From Rutidosis leptorrhynchoides (taxonomy: Eukaryota > Streptophyta > Magnoliopsida > Asterales > Asteraceae): a stretch of 64,000 bases of DNA. The notes beneath the pieces are model-generated. The model did not search any database. It worked only from the letters and a program-made list of their open reading frames with translations, and had not been told where the DNA came from. Location: positions 17,338,001-17,402,000 of the forward strand of contig NC_092340.1 in NCBI RefSeq assembly GCF_046630445.1, read 5' to 3'. Positions within the stretch are counted from its first letter, which is position 1, and every line of letters begins with the position of its first letter. Below, one piece after another: positions 11,671 to 24,067 of the stretch. The position numbers and the translations under genes were made by a program.

Positions 11671-12143
11671 TTTGATTTTCCAGCTCACCAACTTTGGAGT
11701 CTTTCTTTGCCGACGAATTTTTAATATATTATAATATTTAAATAATTATAAGAATTATTTAAATATTATATTATATTTATGTGCATAGTTGACTCGTAAT
11801 TTTTAGTCCGTTGCGTCGAGCGTTGAGAGTTGACTCTGGTCCCGGTTCCGGATTTTCGAACGTCCTTGCGTACAATTTAATATCTTGTACTTTGCGTTTT
11901 GAATCTTGTACTCTTGTAATTTCGAGACGTTTCTTATCAATAATTGGAACCTCTTTGATTGTATTTTGTACTTTTGAGCTTTTTGGTCGTTTGCGTCTTC
12001 AATTCGTCGAATCTGTCTTTTGTCTTCACCTTTTAATATTTAAACGAATATCACTTGTAAATAGAACAATTGCAACTAAAAGCTTGTCTTTTTTGAGGAA
12101 TAATGCTATGAAATATATGTTCGTTTTTAGCATTATCAATATG

Positions 12144-12958
12144 CGTAACCGAAATTATTGATATCATACAAAAATTTATTACATCACTGCGAAATTTACC
12201 GTTTATTCTTAAGGTATAAATATCTTTAATCAATCAACCCAAAATATTTCAGAAATTCGTCAGGAGTAAAACTAGGTCGTTGAACCGAAATTACTTTACT
12301 GAAAAGAGGGGCGTATATTTTTGATAATATTTGATTGATTAAAGTGGGATAAAAGACCAAAAAGATTTTTAATTTTTATTTTTACTTTGTTTTTAAAATT
12401 AATATATTAATATTAAATTATTATTGTAAACTTTTTAAATCAATATATTTAAGTTTGTAAATATTTAAAAAATTTAAGTTTTTAATATAAGTTTCTATGT
12501 ATAAAATCAAAAATATAATATTAGTTTGTTATGAATTTTTTAAATTTTAATAATATAAATTTTTAATTTTATGCATTTTAAATTTAAGTTTGGTGTGAAT
12601 TTAAAAATAAAAATGTACTTTATTTCGCTAAGTTAAAAATTGATTTTTAAAATTCGTCGTGAGTTGAAAACTAGGTCGTTAAACCGAAATTGCTCTACCC
12701 AAGGGAGGGACGAGAACTTTATTATCATTATTTTTAATCTTATTGAATTAAAGTATGCCAAAAACATTTAAAAAACCCAAAACTCTTTGCTTTTAAAACT
12801 GAGCTTTGAATTGACAAATTTTAAAATGTTGTCGAGGGACGGACTAGGACAACGATCCGAAACGCCCTCATCCTAAAAAGAAACAAATTTTTAAAATTTT
12901 ATTAATTTATGTTTTATTAGTATAAGGTTTTTATATAAATAAAAAAAATACCAGACCC
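12144..12958 (+). other. Element B non-coding spacer
   Basis: AT-rich sequence homologous to 1458-2400 of element A in inverse orientation. No gene seen. Confidence 0.7.
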
Positions 12959-13006
12959 CCATGCGATCGCATAGGGTTTGGCCTACAAATCCATGCGATC
13001 GCATGG
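12959..13006 (+). promoter_or_regulatory. Word cassette of element B upstream of the 3' gene
   Basis: CCATGCGATCGCATAG at 12959 and CCATGCGATCGCATGG at 12991 start 32 bp apart. The same word pair with the same spacing is in B's own LTR (32903-32950). Upstream flanks (the TTAGTATAAG region and a short A-run) align with A at 1458-1490, but A has another word here. The second word ends 158 bp before the exon 1 ATG. Confidence 0.65.
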
Positions 13007-13163
13007 AGGCCAATATCTGGCCAGGATCAAAAGCTCCAGCGAGCTGTGTTCTGTCTCCATATTTTACACACACACATATACGAAAACACACACATATTAT
13101 CACCAAAAATCACCATTTTTCACCCAAATTTCACCAAATTTCTCGCTACAATCCGCTCTAATC

Positions 13164-13193
13164 ATGAATTTGATAAGAAGTTTATCAAGAAGG
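13164..13193 (+). CDS. Element B 3' gene, exon 1
   Basis: A ten-codon ATG exon, MNLIRSLSRR, ends at a donor G|GTAACA and joins exon 2 at 13833 in phase 0. The matching A exon (1216-1257) is in the same place and phase. Exon 2 has no early ATG in frame, which supports this start. Confidence 0.55.
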
Positions 13194-13832
13194 GTAACAA
13201 TTTCACCCCTAAACCTCTTTAAATTTGATTTTTAGTGTTCTTGAGCTATATTTTACCTAATTTGATTTTGTTAATTTCTTGTGTAATTAGAGTTAAATTG
13301 TTAGTATTTTATGCATGTATAACCTAGATTGATGCTATTTAACATGATTTGAAGTCAAAAACTTCAAAATTTTTAGGAATCTAGGGTTTGTGTTCTTGAG
13401 CAATTTGGGGCTTTTTGATATAAACAGGTTATGGCCGATTTTTGTCATGAATTATTGCTAAATTAAGTAGTGTAACATGTTTAGGTAGCTAAATGATCCA
13501 AACTTTGATCCTAAACATGATTTTTGAGAATTAAAGTGGACTTTTTAGGTATAAAATTCATGAACTTGATTAAATTGATGTAAATGCCATTTGAAACTTG
13601 TTTAATTGCTAGTAATGGTTATTTTAATATGTTATTTGAGTTGAATGCTTATGAACTTTGTAAACATTTTCATATATGCTTATTTGAAAAAATGTAGAAT
13701 TGTAAAAAATTGTGAAAATGTGTAAAAGTTTAATTTTGATTAAACATGTTATTGTAATTGTTTCAAGTTGTTATTTTGCTAACACTAATGCATATTTGGA
13801 TGCACAAATTTTGTGTTTAATGTGTTTTACAG
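13194..13832 (+). other. Predicted phase-0 intron of the B 3' gene
   Basis: 639 bp from GGTAACA to TGTGTTTTACAG, highly similar to the 635-bp A intron, including the block around 13390-13500. The conservation suggests that it has a use or that the two elements are not old. Confidence 0.55.
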
Positions 13833-15044
13833 AGATTTACTAATACTGAAACTGGAGGTGCATCATCATCATCTAGACAGCCTGCTCCAGAACCTGAACC
13901 AGAAATGCAATATAAACCTGAACCGGAACAATAACAGGAACCACAACAACAACCTGATCAACACGTACCTTATTATGATCTGCTACAATTTGTTGATGCC
14001 TTTATAGTATTTCCGATGCATCCGCCAGTAGAATACCCAACGATTCCTGAACACACGTTGCATCCTAATCTGAGATTTGATAGAAGCTGGAGAGATTACC
14101 CGACATATCAAAGTAACAAATTCAAACTGATACCGAAAAATGTAGAAGTGCCGAGGGTAATCGATTGAGAGCCTTTAGAAAGGGTCCAACTAGTTAACTC
14201 AGTTAGGGAGCATCTGATCCAAAGGTATGGCAGCTCTTCTTTTCACGATTGGGAACGTTTATTCACCATTCGTAGACCTGTATATAAAGAATGGTGCATT
14301 GAGCTTATGAGTACTATAGCATTAAATGCGGATGTAGATAGATTAGATGATAGAAGTTTTATTAGATTTATACTTGGCCGTAGGATGTACAGGATATCCA
14401 TGCTGGACATGGTCAGGGCTTTGCAGATATATACTCCTGGTGAATTACTACTACCCGATTGTATGAATTTGATTTATCGTGGTGAAAGGGTAGATAGGAA
14501 TTTTGATGCAAACGCCGTCTGGAGGCGTATGTCAGATTATAATGTTTTTACGCTGGGAGGAAAACACTCCTACTTACATATTAACAAAGCCGAGCTTTGT
14601 ATAATTCATATATTTTTGGCTAACTCGATTACACAGAGAGGTCATAACAAGGAGAAAATGACCTTACATGATTTATTTTACCTAAAGTGTATTCGAGACC
14701 CAAGAGGCTTTGTTAATATCCCTTACTGTGTTGGTTTTTATTTGTCTAAGATGGTAGAAGGTATACAGGAAGGGGGAATAATAGGAGGAGGTATTTTTGT
14801 TACTCTCATTGGAGAGTATTTGGGTGTAGATAGGGACCAAGGGGGTCCACTTATGGTATGTAGGGAACAGGTTGAGCTTTTAGGATTGAGGGTCTATCAG
14901 GGTGCTAAGGTATTAAAAAGCAGACGCAATCAGGCAATACCCTATGTTGGTAGTCATCCTCAGGTAGAGAGAGGTTCAGATGAGGAAATGGAGGAAGCGG
15001 ATGACATTAGGGATGTCATTAGGGAGGCTATGACTGACGTCTAC
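13833..15044 (+). pseudogene. Element B 3' gene, exon 2, first part
   Basis: An Athila-type 3' ORF with an N-terminal Pro/Glu-rich stretch, NLRFDRSW, VPRVID, RRPVYKEWC and DRSFIRFILGRRM, then a C-terminal acidic part. In-frame stops are at 13932-13934 (TAA) and 14166-14168 (TGA); from 14169 it is open to the insertion of element C at 15045. It continues in the same frame at 28149. Same family as 1-580. Function unknown. Confidence 0.8.
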
Positions 15045-18000
15045 TGAAATGTCCCGTTCTTATTGATTAAAAACGTTCCATATTAATTGATTTCGTTGCG
15101 AGGTTTTGACCTCTATATGAGACGTTTTTCAAAGACTGCATTCATTTTTAAACAAACCATAACCTTTATTTCATCAATAAAGGTTTAAAAAGCTTTACGT
15201 AGATTATCAAATAATGATAATCTAAAATATCCTGTTTACACACGACCATTACATAATGGTTTACAATACAAATATGTTACAACAAAATAAGTTTCTTGAA
15301 TGCAGTTTTTACACAATATCATACAAGCATGGACTCCAAATCTTGTCCTTATTTAAGTATGCGACAGCGGAAGCTCTTAATAATCACCTGAGAATAAACA
15401 TGCTTAAAACGTCAACAAAAATGTTGGTGAGTTATAGGTTTAACCTATATATATCAAATCGTAACAATAGACCACAAGATTTCATATTTCAATACACATC
15501 CCATACATAGAGATAAAAATCATTCATATGGTGAACACCTGGTAACCGACATTAACAAGATGCATATATATAAGAATATCCCCATCATTCCGGGACACCC
15601 TTCGGATATGATATAAATTTCGAAGTACTAAAGCATCCGGTACTTTGGATGGGGTTTGTTAGGCCCAATAGATCTATCTTTAGGATTCGCGTCAATTAGG
15701 GTGTCTGTTCCCTAATTCTTAGATTACCAGACTTAATAAAAAGGGGCATATTCGATTTCGATAATTCAACCATAGAATGTAGTTTCACGTACTTGTGTCT
15801 ATTTTGTAAATCATTTATAAAACCTGCATGTATTCTCATCCCAAAAATATTAGATTTTAAAAGTGGGACTATAACTCACTTTCACAGATTTTTACTTCGT
15901 CGGGAAGTAAGACTTGGCCACTGGTTGATTCACGAACCTATAACAATATATACATATATATCAAAGTATGTTCAAAATATATTTACAACACTTTTAATAT
16001 ATTTTGATGTTTTAAGTTTATTAAGTCAGCTGTCCTCGTTAGTAACCTATAACTAGTTGTCCACAGTTAGATATACAGAAATAAATCGATAAATATTATC
16101 TTGAATCAATCCACGACCCAGTGTATACGTATCTCAGTATTGATCACAACTCAAACTATACATATTTTGGAATCAACCTCAACCCTGTATAGCTAACTCC
16201 AACATTCACATATAGAGTGTCTATGGTTGTTCCGAAATATATATAGATGTGTCGACATGATAGGTCGAAACATTGTATACGTGTCTATGGTATCTCAAGA
16301 TTACATAATATACAATACAAGTTGATTAAGTTATGGTTGGAATATATTTGTTACCAATTTTCACGTAGCTAAAATGAGAAAAATTATCCAATCTTGTTTT
16401 ACCCATAACTTCTTCATTTTAAATCCGTTTTGAGTGAATCAAATTGCTATGGTTTCATATTGAACTCTATTTTATGAATCTAAACAGAAAAAGTATAGGT
16501 TTATAGTCGGAAAATAAGTTACAAGTCATTTTTGTAAAGGTAGTCATTTCAGTCGAAAGAACGACGTCTAGATGACCATTTTAGAAAACATACTTCCACT
16601 TTGAGTTTAACCATAATTTTTGGATATAGTTTCATGTTCATAATAAAAATCATTTTCTCAGAATAACAACTTTTAAATCAAAGTTTATCATAGTTTTTAA
16701 TTAACTAACCCAAAACAGCCCGCGGTGTTACTACGACGGCGTAAATCCGGTTTTACGGTGTTTTTCGTGTTTCCAGGTTTTAAATCATTAAGTTAGCATA
16801 TCATATAGATATAGAACATGTGTTTAGTTTATTTTAAAAGTCAAGTTAGAAGGATTAACTTTTGTTTGCGAACAAGTTTAGAATTAACTAAACTATGTTC
16901 TAGTGATTACAAGTTTAAACCTTCGAATAAGATAGCTTTATATGTATGACTCGAATGATGTTATGAACATCATTACTACCTTAAGTTCCTTGGATAAACC
17001 TACTAGAAAAGAGAAAAATGGATCTAGCTTCAATGGATCCTTGGATGGCTCGAAGTTCTTGAAGCAGAATCATGACACGAAAACAAGTTCAAGTAAGATC
17101 ATCACTTAAAATAAGATTGTTATAGTTATAGAAATTGAACCAAAGTTTGAATATTATTATTACCTTGTATTAGAATGATAACCTACTGTAAGAAACAAAG
17201 ATTTCTTGAGGTTGGATGATCACCTTACAAGATTGGAAGTGAGCTAGCAAACTTGAAAGTATTCTTGATTTTATGAAACTAGAACTTTTGGAATTTATGA
17301 AGAACACTTAGAACTTGAAGATAGAACTTGAGAGAGATCAATTAGATGAAGAAAATTGAAGAATGAAAGTGTTTGTAGGTGTTTTTGGTCATTGGTGTAT
17401 GGATTAGATATAAAGGATATGTTATTTTGTTTTCATGTAAATAAGTCATGAATGATTACTCATATTTTTGTAATTTTATGAGATATTTCATGCTAGTTGC
17501 CAAATGATGGTTCCCACATGTATTAGGTGACTCACATGGGCTGCTAAGAGCTGATCATTGGAGTGTATATACCAATAGTACATACATCTAAAAGCTGTGT
17601 ATTGTACGAGTACGAATACGGGTGCATACGAGTAGAATTATTGATGAAACTGAACGAGGATGTAATTGTAAGCATTTTTGTTAAGTAGAAGTATTTTGAT
17701 AAATGTATTGAAGTCTTTCAAAAGTGTATAAATACATATTAAAACACTACATGTATATACATTTTAACTGAGTCGTTAAGTCATCGTTAGTCGTTACATG
17801 TAAGTGTTGTTTTGAAACTTTTAGGTTAACGATCTTGTTAAATGTTGTTAACCCAATGTTTATAATATCAAATGAGATTTTAAATTATTATATTATCATG
17901 ATATTATCATGTATGAATATCTCTTAATATGATATATATACATTAAATGTCTTTACAACGATAATCGTTACATATATGTCTCGTTTAAAAATCATTAAGT

Positions 18001-18295
18001 TAGTAGTCTTGTTTTTACATATGTAGTTCATTGTTAATATACTTAATGATATGTTTACTTATCATAGTATCATGTTAACTATATATATATCCATATATAT
18101 GTCATCATATAGTTTTTACAAGTTTTAACGTTCGTGAATCACCGGTCAACTTGGGTGGTCAATTGTCTATATGAAACATATTTCAATTAATCAAGTCTTA
18201 ACAAGTTTGATTGCTTAACATGTTGGAAACATTTAATCATGTAAATATCAATCTCAATTAATATATATAAACATGGAAAAGTTCGGGTCGCTACA
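15045..18295 (-). mobile_element. 3' LTR of element C
   Basis: 3251 bp, TGTAGCGACCCG... to ...GGGACATTTCA on the minus strand. A hairpin-forming block (GAGGTCAAAACCTC on the minus strand, about 15098-15113) sits close to its 3' end and is shared with solo LTR G. A cluster of TACGAG-type words lies near 17607-17636. Confidence 0.93.
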
Positions 18296-18310
18296 GTACC
18301 TACCCGTTAA
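18296..18310 (-). other. Polypurine-like tract of element C
   Basis: Minus strand TTAACGGGTAGGTAC directly precedes the 3' LTR, the position of the plus-strand primer. An identical 15-mer is at 23044-23058. Confidence 0.6.
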
Positions 18311-18330
18311 ATAAATTTCGTCCCGAAATT

Positions 18331-21300
18331 TTAAGCTGTTGAAGGTGTTGATGAATCTTCTGGAAATAGATGCGGGTATTTCTTCTTCATCTGATCTTCA
18401 CGCTCCCAGGTGAAATCGGGTCCTCTACGAGCATTCCATCGAACCTTAACAATTGGTATCTTGTTTTGCTTAAGTCTTTTAACCTCACGATCCATTATTT
18501 CGACGGGTTCTTCGATGAATTGAAGTTTTTCGTTGATTTGGATTTCATCTAACGGAATAGTGAGATCTTCTTTAGCAAAACATTTCTTCAAATTCGAGAC
18601 GTGGAAAGTGTTATGTACAGCCGCGAGTTGTTGAGGTAACTCAAGTCGGTAAGCTACTGGTCCGACACGATCAATAATCTTGAATGGTCCAATATACCTT
18701 GGATTTAATTTCCCTCGTTTACCAAATCGAACAACGCCTTTCCAAGGTGCAACTTTAAGCAAGACCATCTCTCCAATTTCAAATTCTATATCTTTTCTTT
18801 TAATGTCAGCGTAGCTCTTTTGTCGACTTTGGGCAGTTTTCAACCGTTGTTGAATTTGGATGATCTTCTCGGTAGTTTCTTGTATAATCTCCGGACCCGT
18901 AATCTGTCTATCCCCCACCTCACTCCAACAAATCGGAGACCTGCACTTTCTACCATAAAGTGCTTCAAACGGCGCCATCTCAATGCTTGAATGGTAGCTG
19001 TTGTTGTAGGAAAATTCTGCTAACGGTAGATGTCGATCCCAACTGTTTCCGAAATCAATAACACATGCTCGTAGCATGTCTTCAAGCGTTTGTATCGTCC
19101 TTTCGCTCTACCCATCAGTTTGTGGATGATAGGCAGTACTCATGTCTAGACGAGTTCCTAATGCTTGCTGTAATGTCTGCCAGAATCTTGAAATAAATCT
19201 GCCATCCCTATCAGAGATAATAGAGATTGGTATTCCATGTCTGGAGATGACTTCCTTCAAATACAGTCGTGCTAACTTCTCCATCTTGTCATCTTCTCTT
19301 ATTGGTAGGAAGTGTGCGGATTTGGTGAGACGATCAACTATTACCCAAATAGTATCAAAACCACTTGCAGTCCTTGGCAATTTAGTGATGAAATCCATGG
19401 TAATGTTTTCCCATTTCCATTCCGGGATTTCGGGTTGTTGAAGTAGACCTGATGGTTTCTGATGCTCAGCTTTAACCTTAGAACACGTCAAACATTCTCC
19501 TACGTATTTAGCAACATCGGCTTTCATACCCGGCCACCAAAAATGTTTCTTGAGATCCTTGTACATCTTCCCCGTTCCAGGATGTATTGAGTATCTGGTT
19601 TTATGAGCTTCTCTAAGTACCATTTCTCTCATATCTCTAAATTTTGGTACCCAAATCCTTTCAGCCCTATACCGGGTTCCGTCTTCCCGAATATTAAGAT
19701 GCTTCTCCGATCCTTTGGGTATTTCATCCTTTAAATTTCCCTCTTTTAAAACTCCTTGTTGCGCCTCCTTTATTTGAGTAGTAAGGTTATTATGAATCAT
19801 TATATTCATAGATTTTACTCGAATGGGTTCTCTGTCCTTCCTGCTCAAGGCATCGGCTACCACATTTGCCTTCCCCGGGTGGTAACGAATCTCAAAGTCG
19901 TAATCATTCAATAATTCAATCCACCTACGCTGCCTCATATTCAGTTGTTTCTGATTAAATATGTGTTGAAGACTTTTGTGGTCGGTATATACAATACTTT
20001 TGACCCCATATAAGTAGTGCCTCCAAGTCTTTAATGCAAAAACAACCGCGCCTAATTCCAAATCATGCGTCATATAATTTTGTTCGTGAATCTTCAATTG
20101 TCTAGACGCATAAGCAATCACCTTCGTTCGTTGCATTAATACACAACCGAGACCTTGCTTTGATGCATCACAATAAATCACAAAATCATCATTCCCTTCA
20201 GGCAATGACAATATAGGTGCCGTAGTTAGCTTTTTCTTCAATAACTGAAACGCTTTCTCTTGTTCATCATTCCATTCAAATTTCTTCCCTTTATGCGTTA
20301 ATGCAGTCAAGGGTTTTTCTATTCTGGAAAAGTCTTGGATGAACCTTCTGTAGTAACCAGCTAGTCCTAAAAACTGGCGTATGTGTTTCGGAGTTTTCGG
20401 GGTTTCCCACTTTTCAACAGTTTCTATCTTTGCCGGATCCACCTTAATACCTTCTTTGTTCACTATGTGACCGAGGAATTGAACTTCTTCCAACCAAAAT
20501 GCACACTTTGAAAACTTAGCGTACAATTCTTCCTTTCTCAATACTTCTAACACCTTTCTCAAATGTTCACCGTGTTCTTGGTCATTCTTTGAGTAAATAA
20601 GTATGTCATCAATGAAAACAATGACAAACTTGTCAAGGTATGGTCCACACACTCGGTTCATAAGGTCCATGAACACAGCTGGTGCATTAGTTAAACCAAA
20701 CGGCATGACCATAAACTCGTAATGACCATAACGTGTTCTGAAAGCAGTCTTTGGAATATCATCTTCTTTCACCCGCATTTGATGATACCCGGAACGTAAG
20801 TCAATCTTTGAATAAACAGACGAGCCTTGTAGTTGATCAAATAAGTCGTCGATTCTCGGTAGTGGGTAGCGGTTCTTGATGGTAAGTTTGTTCAACTCTC
20901 GGTAGTCGATACACAACCTGAATGTACCATCTTTCTTCTTGACAAACAAAACAGGAGCTCCCCACGGTGATGTGCTTGGTCGAATGAAACCATGCTCTAA
21001 AAGTTCTTGTAATTGGCTTTGCAGTTCTTTCATCTCGCTGGGTGCGAGTCTGTAAGGAGCACGAGCTATTGGTGCAGCTCCTGGTACAAGATCTATTTGA
21101 AATTCAACGGATCGATGTGGGGGTAATCCCGGTAATTCTTTCGGAAATACATCGGGAAATTCTTTTGCAATGGGAACATCATTGATGCTCTTTTCTTCAG
21201 TTTGTACTTTCTCGACGTGTGCTAGAACAGCATAGCAACCTTTTCTTATTAGTTTTTGTGCCTTCAAATTACTAATAAGATGTAGCTTCGTGTTGCCCTT

Positions 21301-21740
21301 TTCTCCGTACACCATTAAGGGTTTTCCTTTTTCTCGTATAATGCGAATTGCATTTTTGTAACAAACGATCTCTACTTTCACTTCTTTCAACCAGTCCATA
21401 CCGATTATCACATCAAAACTCCCTAACTCTACTGGTATTAAATCAATCTTAAATGTTTCGCTAACCAGTTTAATTTCTCGATTCCGACATATATTATCTG
21501 CTGAAATTAATTTACCATTTGCTAATTCGAGTAAAAATTTACTATCCAAAGGCGTCAATGGGCAACTTAATTTAGCACAAAAATCTCTACTCATATAGCT
21601 TCTATCCGCACCCGAATCAAATAAAACGTAAGCAGATTTATTATCAATAAGAAACGTACCCGTAACAAGCTCCGGGTCTTCCTGTGCCTCTGCCGCATTA
21701 ATATTGAAAACTCTTCCGCGGCCTTGTCCATTCGTGTTCT
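18331..21740 (-). pseudogene. Element C pol: protease, RT, RNase H, integrase, chromodomain
   Basis: One frame holds the protease ([10 protein letters not shown] near 21615), RT ([22 protein letters not shown], catalytic FIDDILIYS near 20610), RNase H ([24 protein letters not shown]), integrase (zinc-binding CLTCSKVK; core [17 protein letters not shown]) and a C-terminal part with a GPF-like region ([19 protein letters not shown]) followed by a chromodomain-like [17 protein letters not shown], which in chromoviruses can steer integration to marked chromatin. A TAG at 19108-19110 lies inside the integrase core; otherwise the frame is open to the end at 18331. Confidence 0.93.
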
Positions 21741-22046
21741 CCTGGTTCGGGTAATTTCTAATAATGTGGCCCGGTTTTCCACATTTATAACAAACTACAT
21801 TGGCATAGCTTGCTCCGACACTACTTGCTCCGCCATTACTCGTTCCGACACCATTTGTTCCTTTCGTTCTATTAACCCCTGGTCCGTAGACCTCACACTT
21901 CGCCGCGCTATGACCATTTCTTTTACACTTGTTGCAAAATTTGGTGCAGAACCCCGAGTGATACTTTTCACACCTTTGGCATAGCTGCTTCTGATTGTTG
22001 TTGTTGTTGCGGTTATTATTGTTGTTGGGATGATTGTTGTAGTTGC

Positions 22047-22083
<37 letters not shown>

Positions 22084-22905
22084 GGGCCGTTTGTTGTAGT
22101 TGCGATTGATGTTGCGATTGTTGGGATAATTGTTGCGATTGCTGTTGTTGTTGTATTGGTGATTCTTATCACCATTTTCCTCCCACTTTCTTTTGACTTG
22201 CTTCACATTGGCCTCTTCAGCAGTCTGTTCTTTAATTCTTTCTTCAATCTGGTTCACTAGTTTGTGAGCCATTCTACATGCCTGTTGTATGGAGGCGGGC
22301 TCGTGTGAACTTATATCTTCTTGGATTCTTTCCGGTAATCCTTTCACAAACGCGTCGATCTTCTCTTCCTCATCTTCGAATGCTCCCGGACACAATAGGC
22401 ACAATTCTGTGAATCGTCTTTCATACGTGGTAATATCAAATCCTTGGGTTCGTAACCCTCTAAGTTCTGTCTTGAGCTTATTGACCTCGGTTCTGGGACG
22501 GTACTTCTCGTTCATCAAGTGCTTGAATGCTGACCACGGCAGTGCGTACGCATCGTCTTGTCCCACTTACTCTAGATAGGTATTCCACCATGTTAACGCA
22601 GAACCTGTGAAGGTATGCGTAGCGTACTTCACTTTGTCCTCTTCAGTACACTTACTTATGGCAAACACCGATTCGACCTTCTCGGTCCACCGTTTCAATC
22701 CGATCGGTCCTTCAGTTCCATCAAATTCCAAAGGTTTGCAGGCAGTGAATTCTTTGTAGGTGCATCCTACACGATTTCCTGTACTGCTAGATCCAAGGTT
22801 ATTGTTGGTATGTAGCGCAGCCTGTACTGCGGCTATGTTTGAAGCTAGAAAAGTACGGAATTCCTCTTCATTCATATTCACTGTGTGTCGAGTAGTCGGT
22901 GCCAT
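21741..22905 (-). pseudogene. Element C gag (one in-frame stop)
   Basis: I take the ATG at 22905 (MAPTTRHTV), 12 codons after the first possible one. The capsid-type gag domain spans the in-frame TAA at 22567-22569. An Asn-rich low-complexity run (GTT-repeat DNA at about 22030-22085) follows, then [14 protein letters not shown], a normal zinc knuckle, and [14 protein letters not shown], a second knuckle with its last Cys replaced by Tyr. It would package the RNA. Confidence 0.88.
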
Positions 22906-23246
22906 TTCCTTCAAAATAGTCAAATGGAACAAGTTAATCATACAGAATATTAAGAGTAGTTAATAGTATTTCGTAGCATAATATGAACTCATTTATAAAA
23001 GCTTTTTCTTCATATTAGCGTTTTATAAGTTTAAATTCGGGTAGTACCTACCCGTTAAGTTCATACTTAGTAGCTAATATACAATTCAACTACTACAATT
23101 CTATATGAAAAACTGATTATAATAATATTTCGCATTCAAACTTTTATACAATATTTTACAAACTTACAATACCGCTTATTTTACATAAAGCATGAAATAT
23201 AGCACACAATAACTTTGATACAAGATAGTTGTGAAGATAATTCTAG
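22906..23246 (-). other. Element C spacer between F-box ORF and gag
   Basis: Non-coding. Contains the internal copy of the purine tract (23044-23058) and, just before gag, a possible acceptor ending in ATTTTGAAG. Confidence 0.5.
23044..23058 (-). repeat. Internal copy of the C polypurine-like tract
   Basis: The 15-mer TTAACGGGTAGGTAC is identical to that at the 3' LTR border (18296-18310). It sits between the F-box ORF and gag, and here extends into a palindrome CGGGTAGGTACTACCCG. Confidence 0.6.
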
Positions 23247-23930
23247 CTAGTACACAAGTCGTTCAGCAAAGGCAATAAAGACACGTAATTCATACGTCCA
23301 AAAACAAGTCATGCATTCTGGTTTTACTAGGACTACTTCCCATCCTTGGTCTTGTGCAACATAACCGTTATGGCCGTTGATAAGACAGCGTGTTTTAACG
23401 TCGTCAAAGGGACGAGGGTTACGTAATGTCCAACTGTCCCGTAACAATCTAAAAACCTCATTTCTTACCCCAATTACCGACTCCGTCACTTGTGGAAACG
23501 TTTTGTTTAATAGTTGTAGCCCGATGTTCTTGTTCTCACTTTGATGAGAAGCGAACATTACTAATCCGTAAGCATAACATGCTTCTTTATGTTGCATGTT
23601 AGCCGCTTTTTCTAAATCACGAAGTCCAATATTCGGATATATTGAGTCAAAATAATTTCTTAACCCGTTCCGTAAAATAGCATTTGGGTTCCCCGCAATA
23701 TATGCGTCAAAGTAAACACATCGTAACTTATGGGTTTCCCAATGTGATATCCCCCATCTTTCAAACGAAAGTCTCTTATAAACCAAGACATTCTTGGAAC
23801 GTTCTTCGAATGTCTTACAAACTGATCTCGCCTTAAATAGTTGTGCCGAGAAATTCTGACCGACTCTAGACAAGATTTCATCAATCATGTCTCCGGGTAG
23901 GTCTCTTAAAATATTGGGTTGTCTATCCAT
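23247..23930 (-). CDS. F-box protein with Sel1-like segment, carried by element C
   Basis: 227 intact codons. Residues ~8-55 form an F-box (LPGDMIDEILSRVG ... RSVCKTFEE), the part that binds SKP1 in SCF ubiquitin ligases. Residues ~108-145 (EACYAYGLVMFASHQ ... IGLQLLNKT) resemble a Sel1-type helical repeat, and the Cys/Trp-rich end (CMTCFWTYELRVF) resembles the tail of plant F-box proteins of the At2g35280 type; these assignments are from memory of the families. It lies between primer site and gag, in sense orientation, and is preceded by a good acceptor (CTAAC...TTTTACAG, 23945-23966) 15 bp before the ATG. It is open, while gag-pol has two stops. Likely a captured host gene; whether it is made is unknown. 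Confidence 0.75.
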   Translation of the reverse strand: MDRQPNILRDLPGDMIDEILSRVGQNFSAQLFKARSVCKTFEERSKNVLVYKRLSFERWGISHWETHKLRCVYFDAYIAGNPNAILRNGLRNYFDSIYPNIGLRDLEKAANMQHKEACYAYGLVMFASHQSENKNIGLQLLNKTFPQVTESVIGVRNEVFRLLRDSWTLRNPRPFDDVKTRCLINGHNGYVAQDQGWEVVLVKPECMTCFWTYELRVFIAFAERLVY

Positions 23931-23944
23931 TTTATGTTTTTAAA

Positions 23945-23966
23945 CTGTAAAATAGACAAGAGTTAG
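23945..23966 (-). promoter_or_regulatory. Probable 3' splice site before the F-box ORF
   Basis: Minus strand shows a CTAAC branch-like start, a pyrimidine-rich stretch and TTTTACAG. It would allow a spliced message joining the leader or acidic ORF to the F-box ORF. Prediction from sequence only. Confidence 0.5.
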
Positions 23967-24067
23967 ATTCATAAAAAAAATACTTATTAATACAAGCAAT
24001 TTTTACATATGTCATAAAGCATAAGCACACTATATTACATATATTACACCACACGAATACAACTATC

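Larger units (their letters stand above)
1..12138 (-). mobile_element. Athila-type Ty3/gypsy retrotransposon A (3' part off the window)
   Basis: On the minus strand the order is 5' LTR (10139-12138), primer binding site, leader, gag, protease, RT-RNase H, integrase, a small zinc-knuckle ORF and a spliced 3' gene that runs off the left edge. The protease motif DLGAS, the RT text around 5640-5700 and the tRNA-Asp-type primer site are those of the Athila lineage. The coding part has at least four in-frame stops and two frameshifts, so it is not autonomous now. The 5' LTR end abuts internal sequence of plus-strand element B, so A inserted into B. The 5 bases next to the LTR (12139-12143, ATATG) should be the target duplication; the other copy is outside the window. 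Confidence 0.9.
10139..12138 (-). mobile_element. 5' LTR of element A
   Basis: 2000 bp, reading TGATAATGCT... to ...GACATCA on the minus strand. Its homologues are the B 3' LTR and solo LTR E. On the minus strand it holds a block with GTTCGAAAATCCGGAACCGG near 11850, the word cassette (11622-11670), a TATA box (11595-11601), an AAATTA-type hexamer run near 11490-11515, and the conserved block with GTCCGGTTCGTTCCACAGG (plus strand, about 10313). Confidence 0.9.

Noticed and set aside
15256..16056. Two short plus-strand frames, repeated at 25103-25903
   Set aside because: Both copies lie in the LTRs of C and are antisense to the element; repetition reflects the LTR pair.
21795..22260. Long Thr- or Val-rich reading frames opposite and beside the C gag
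   Set aside because: They are other-frame reads of the GTT/AAC repeat that encodes the Asn tract of gag.
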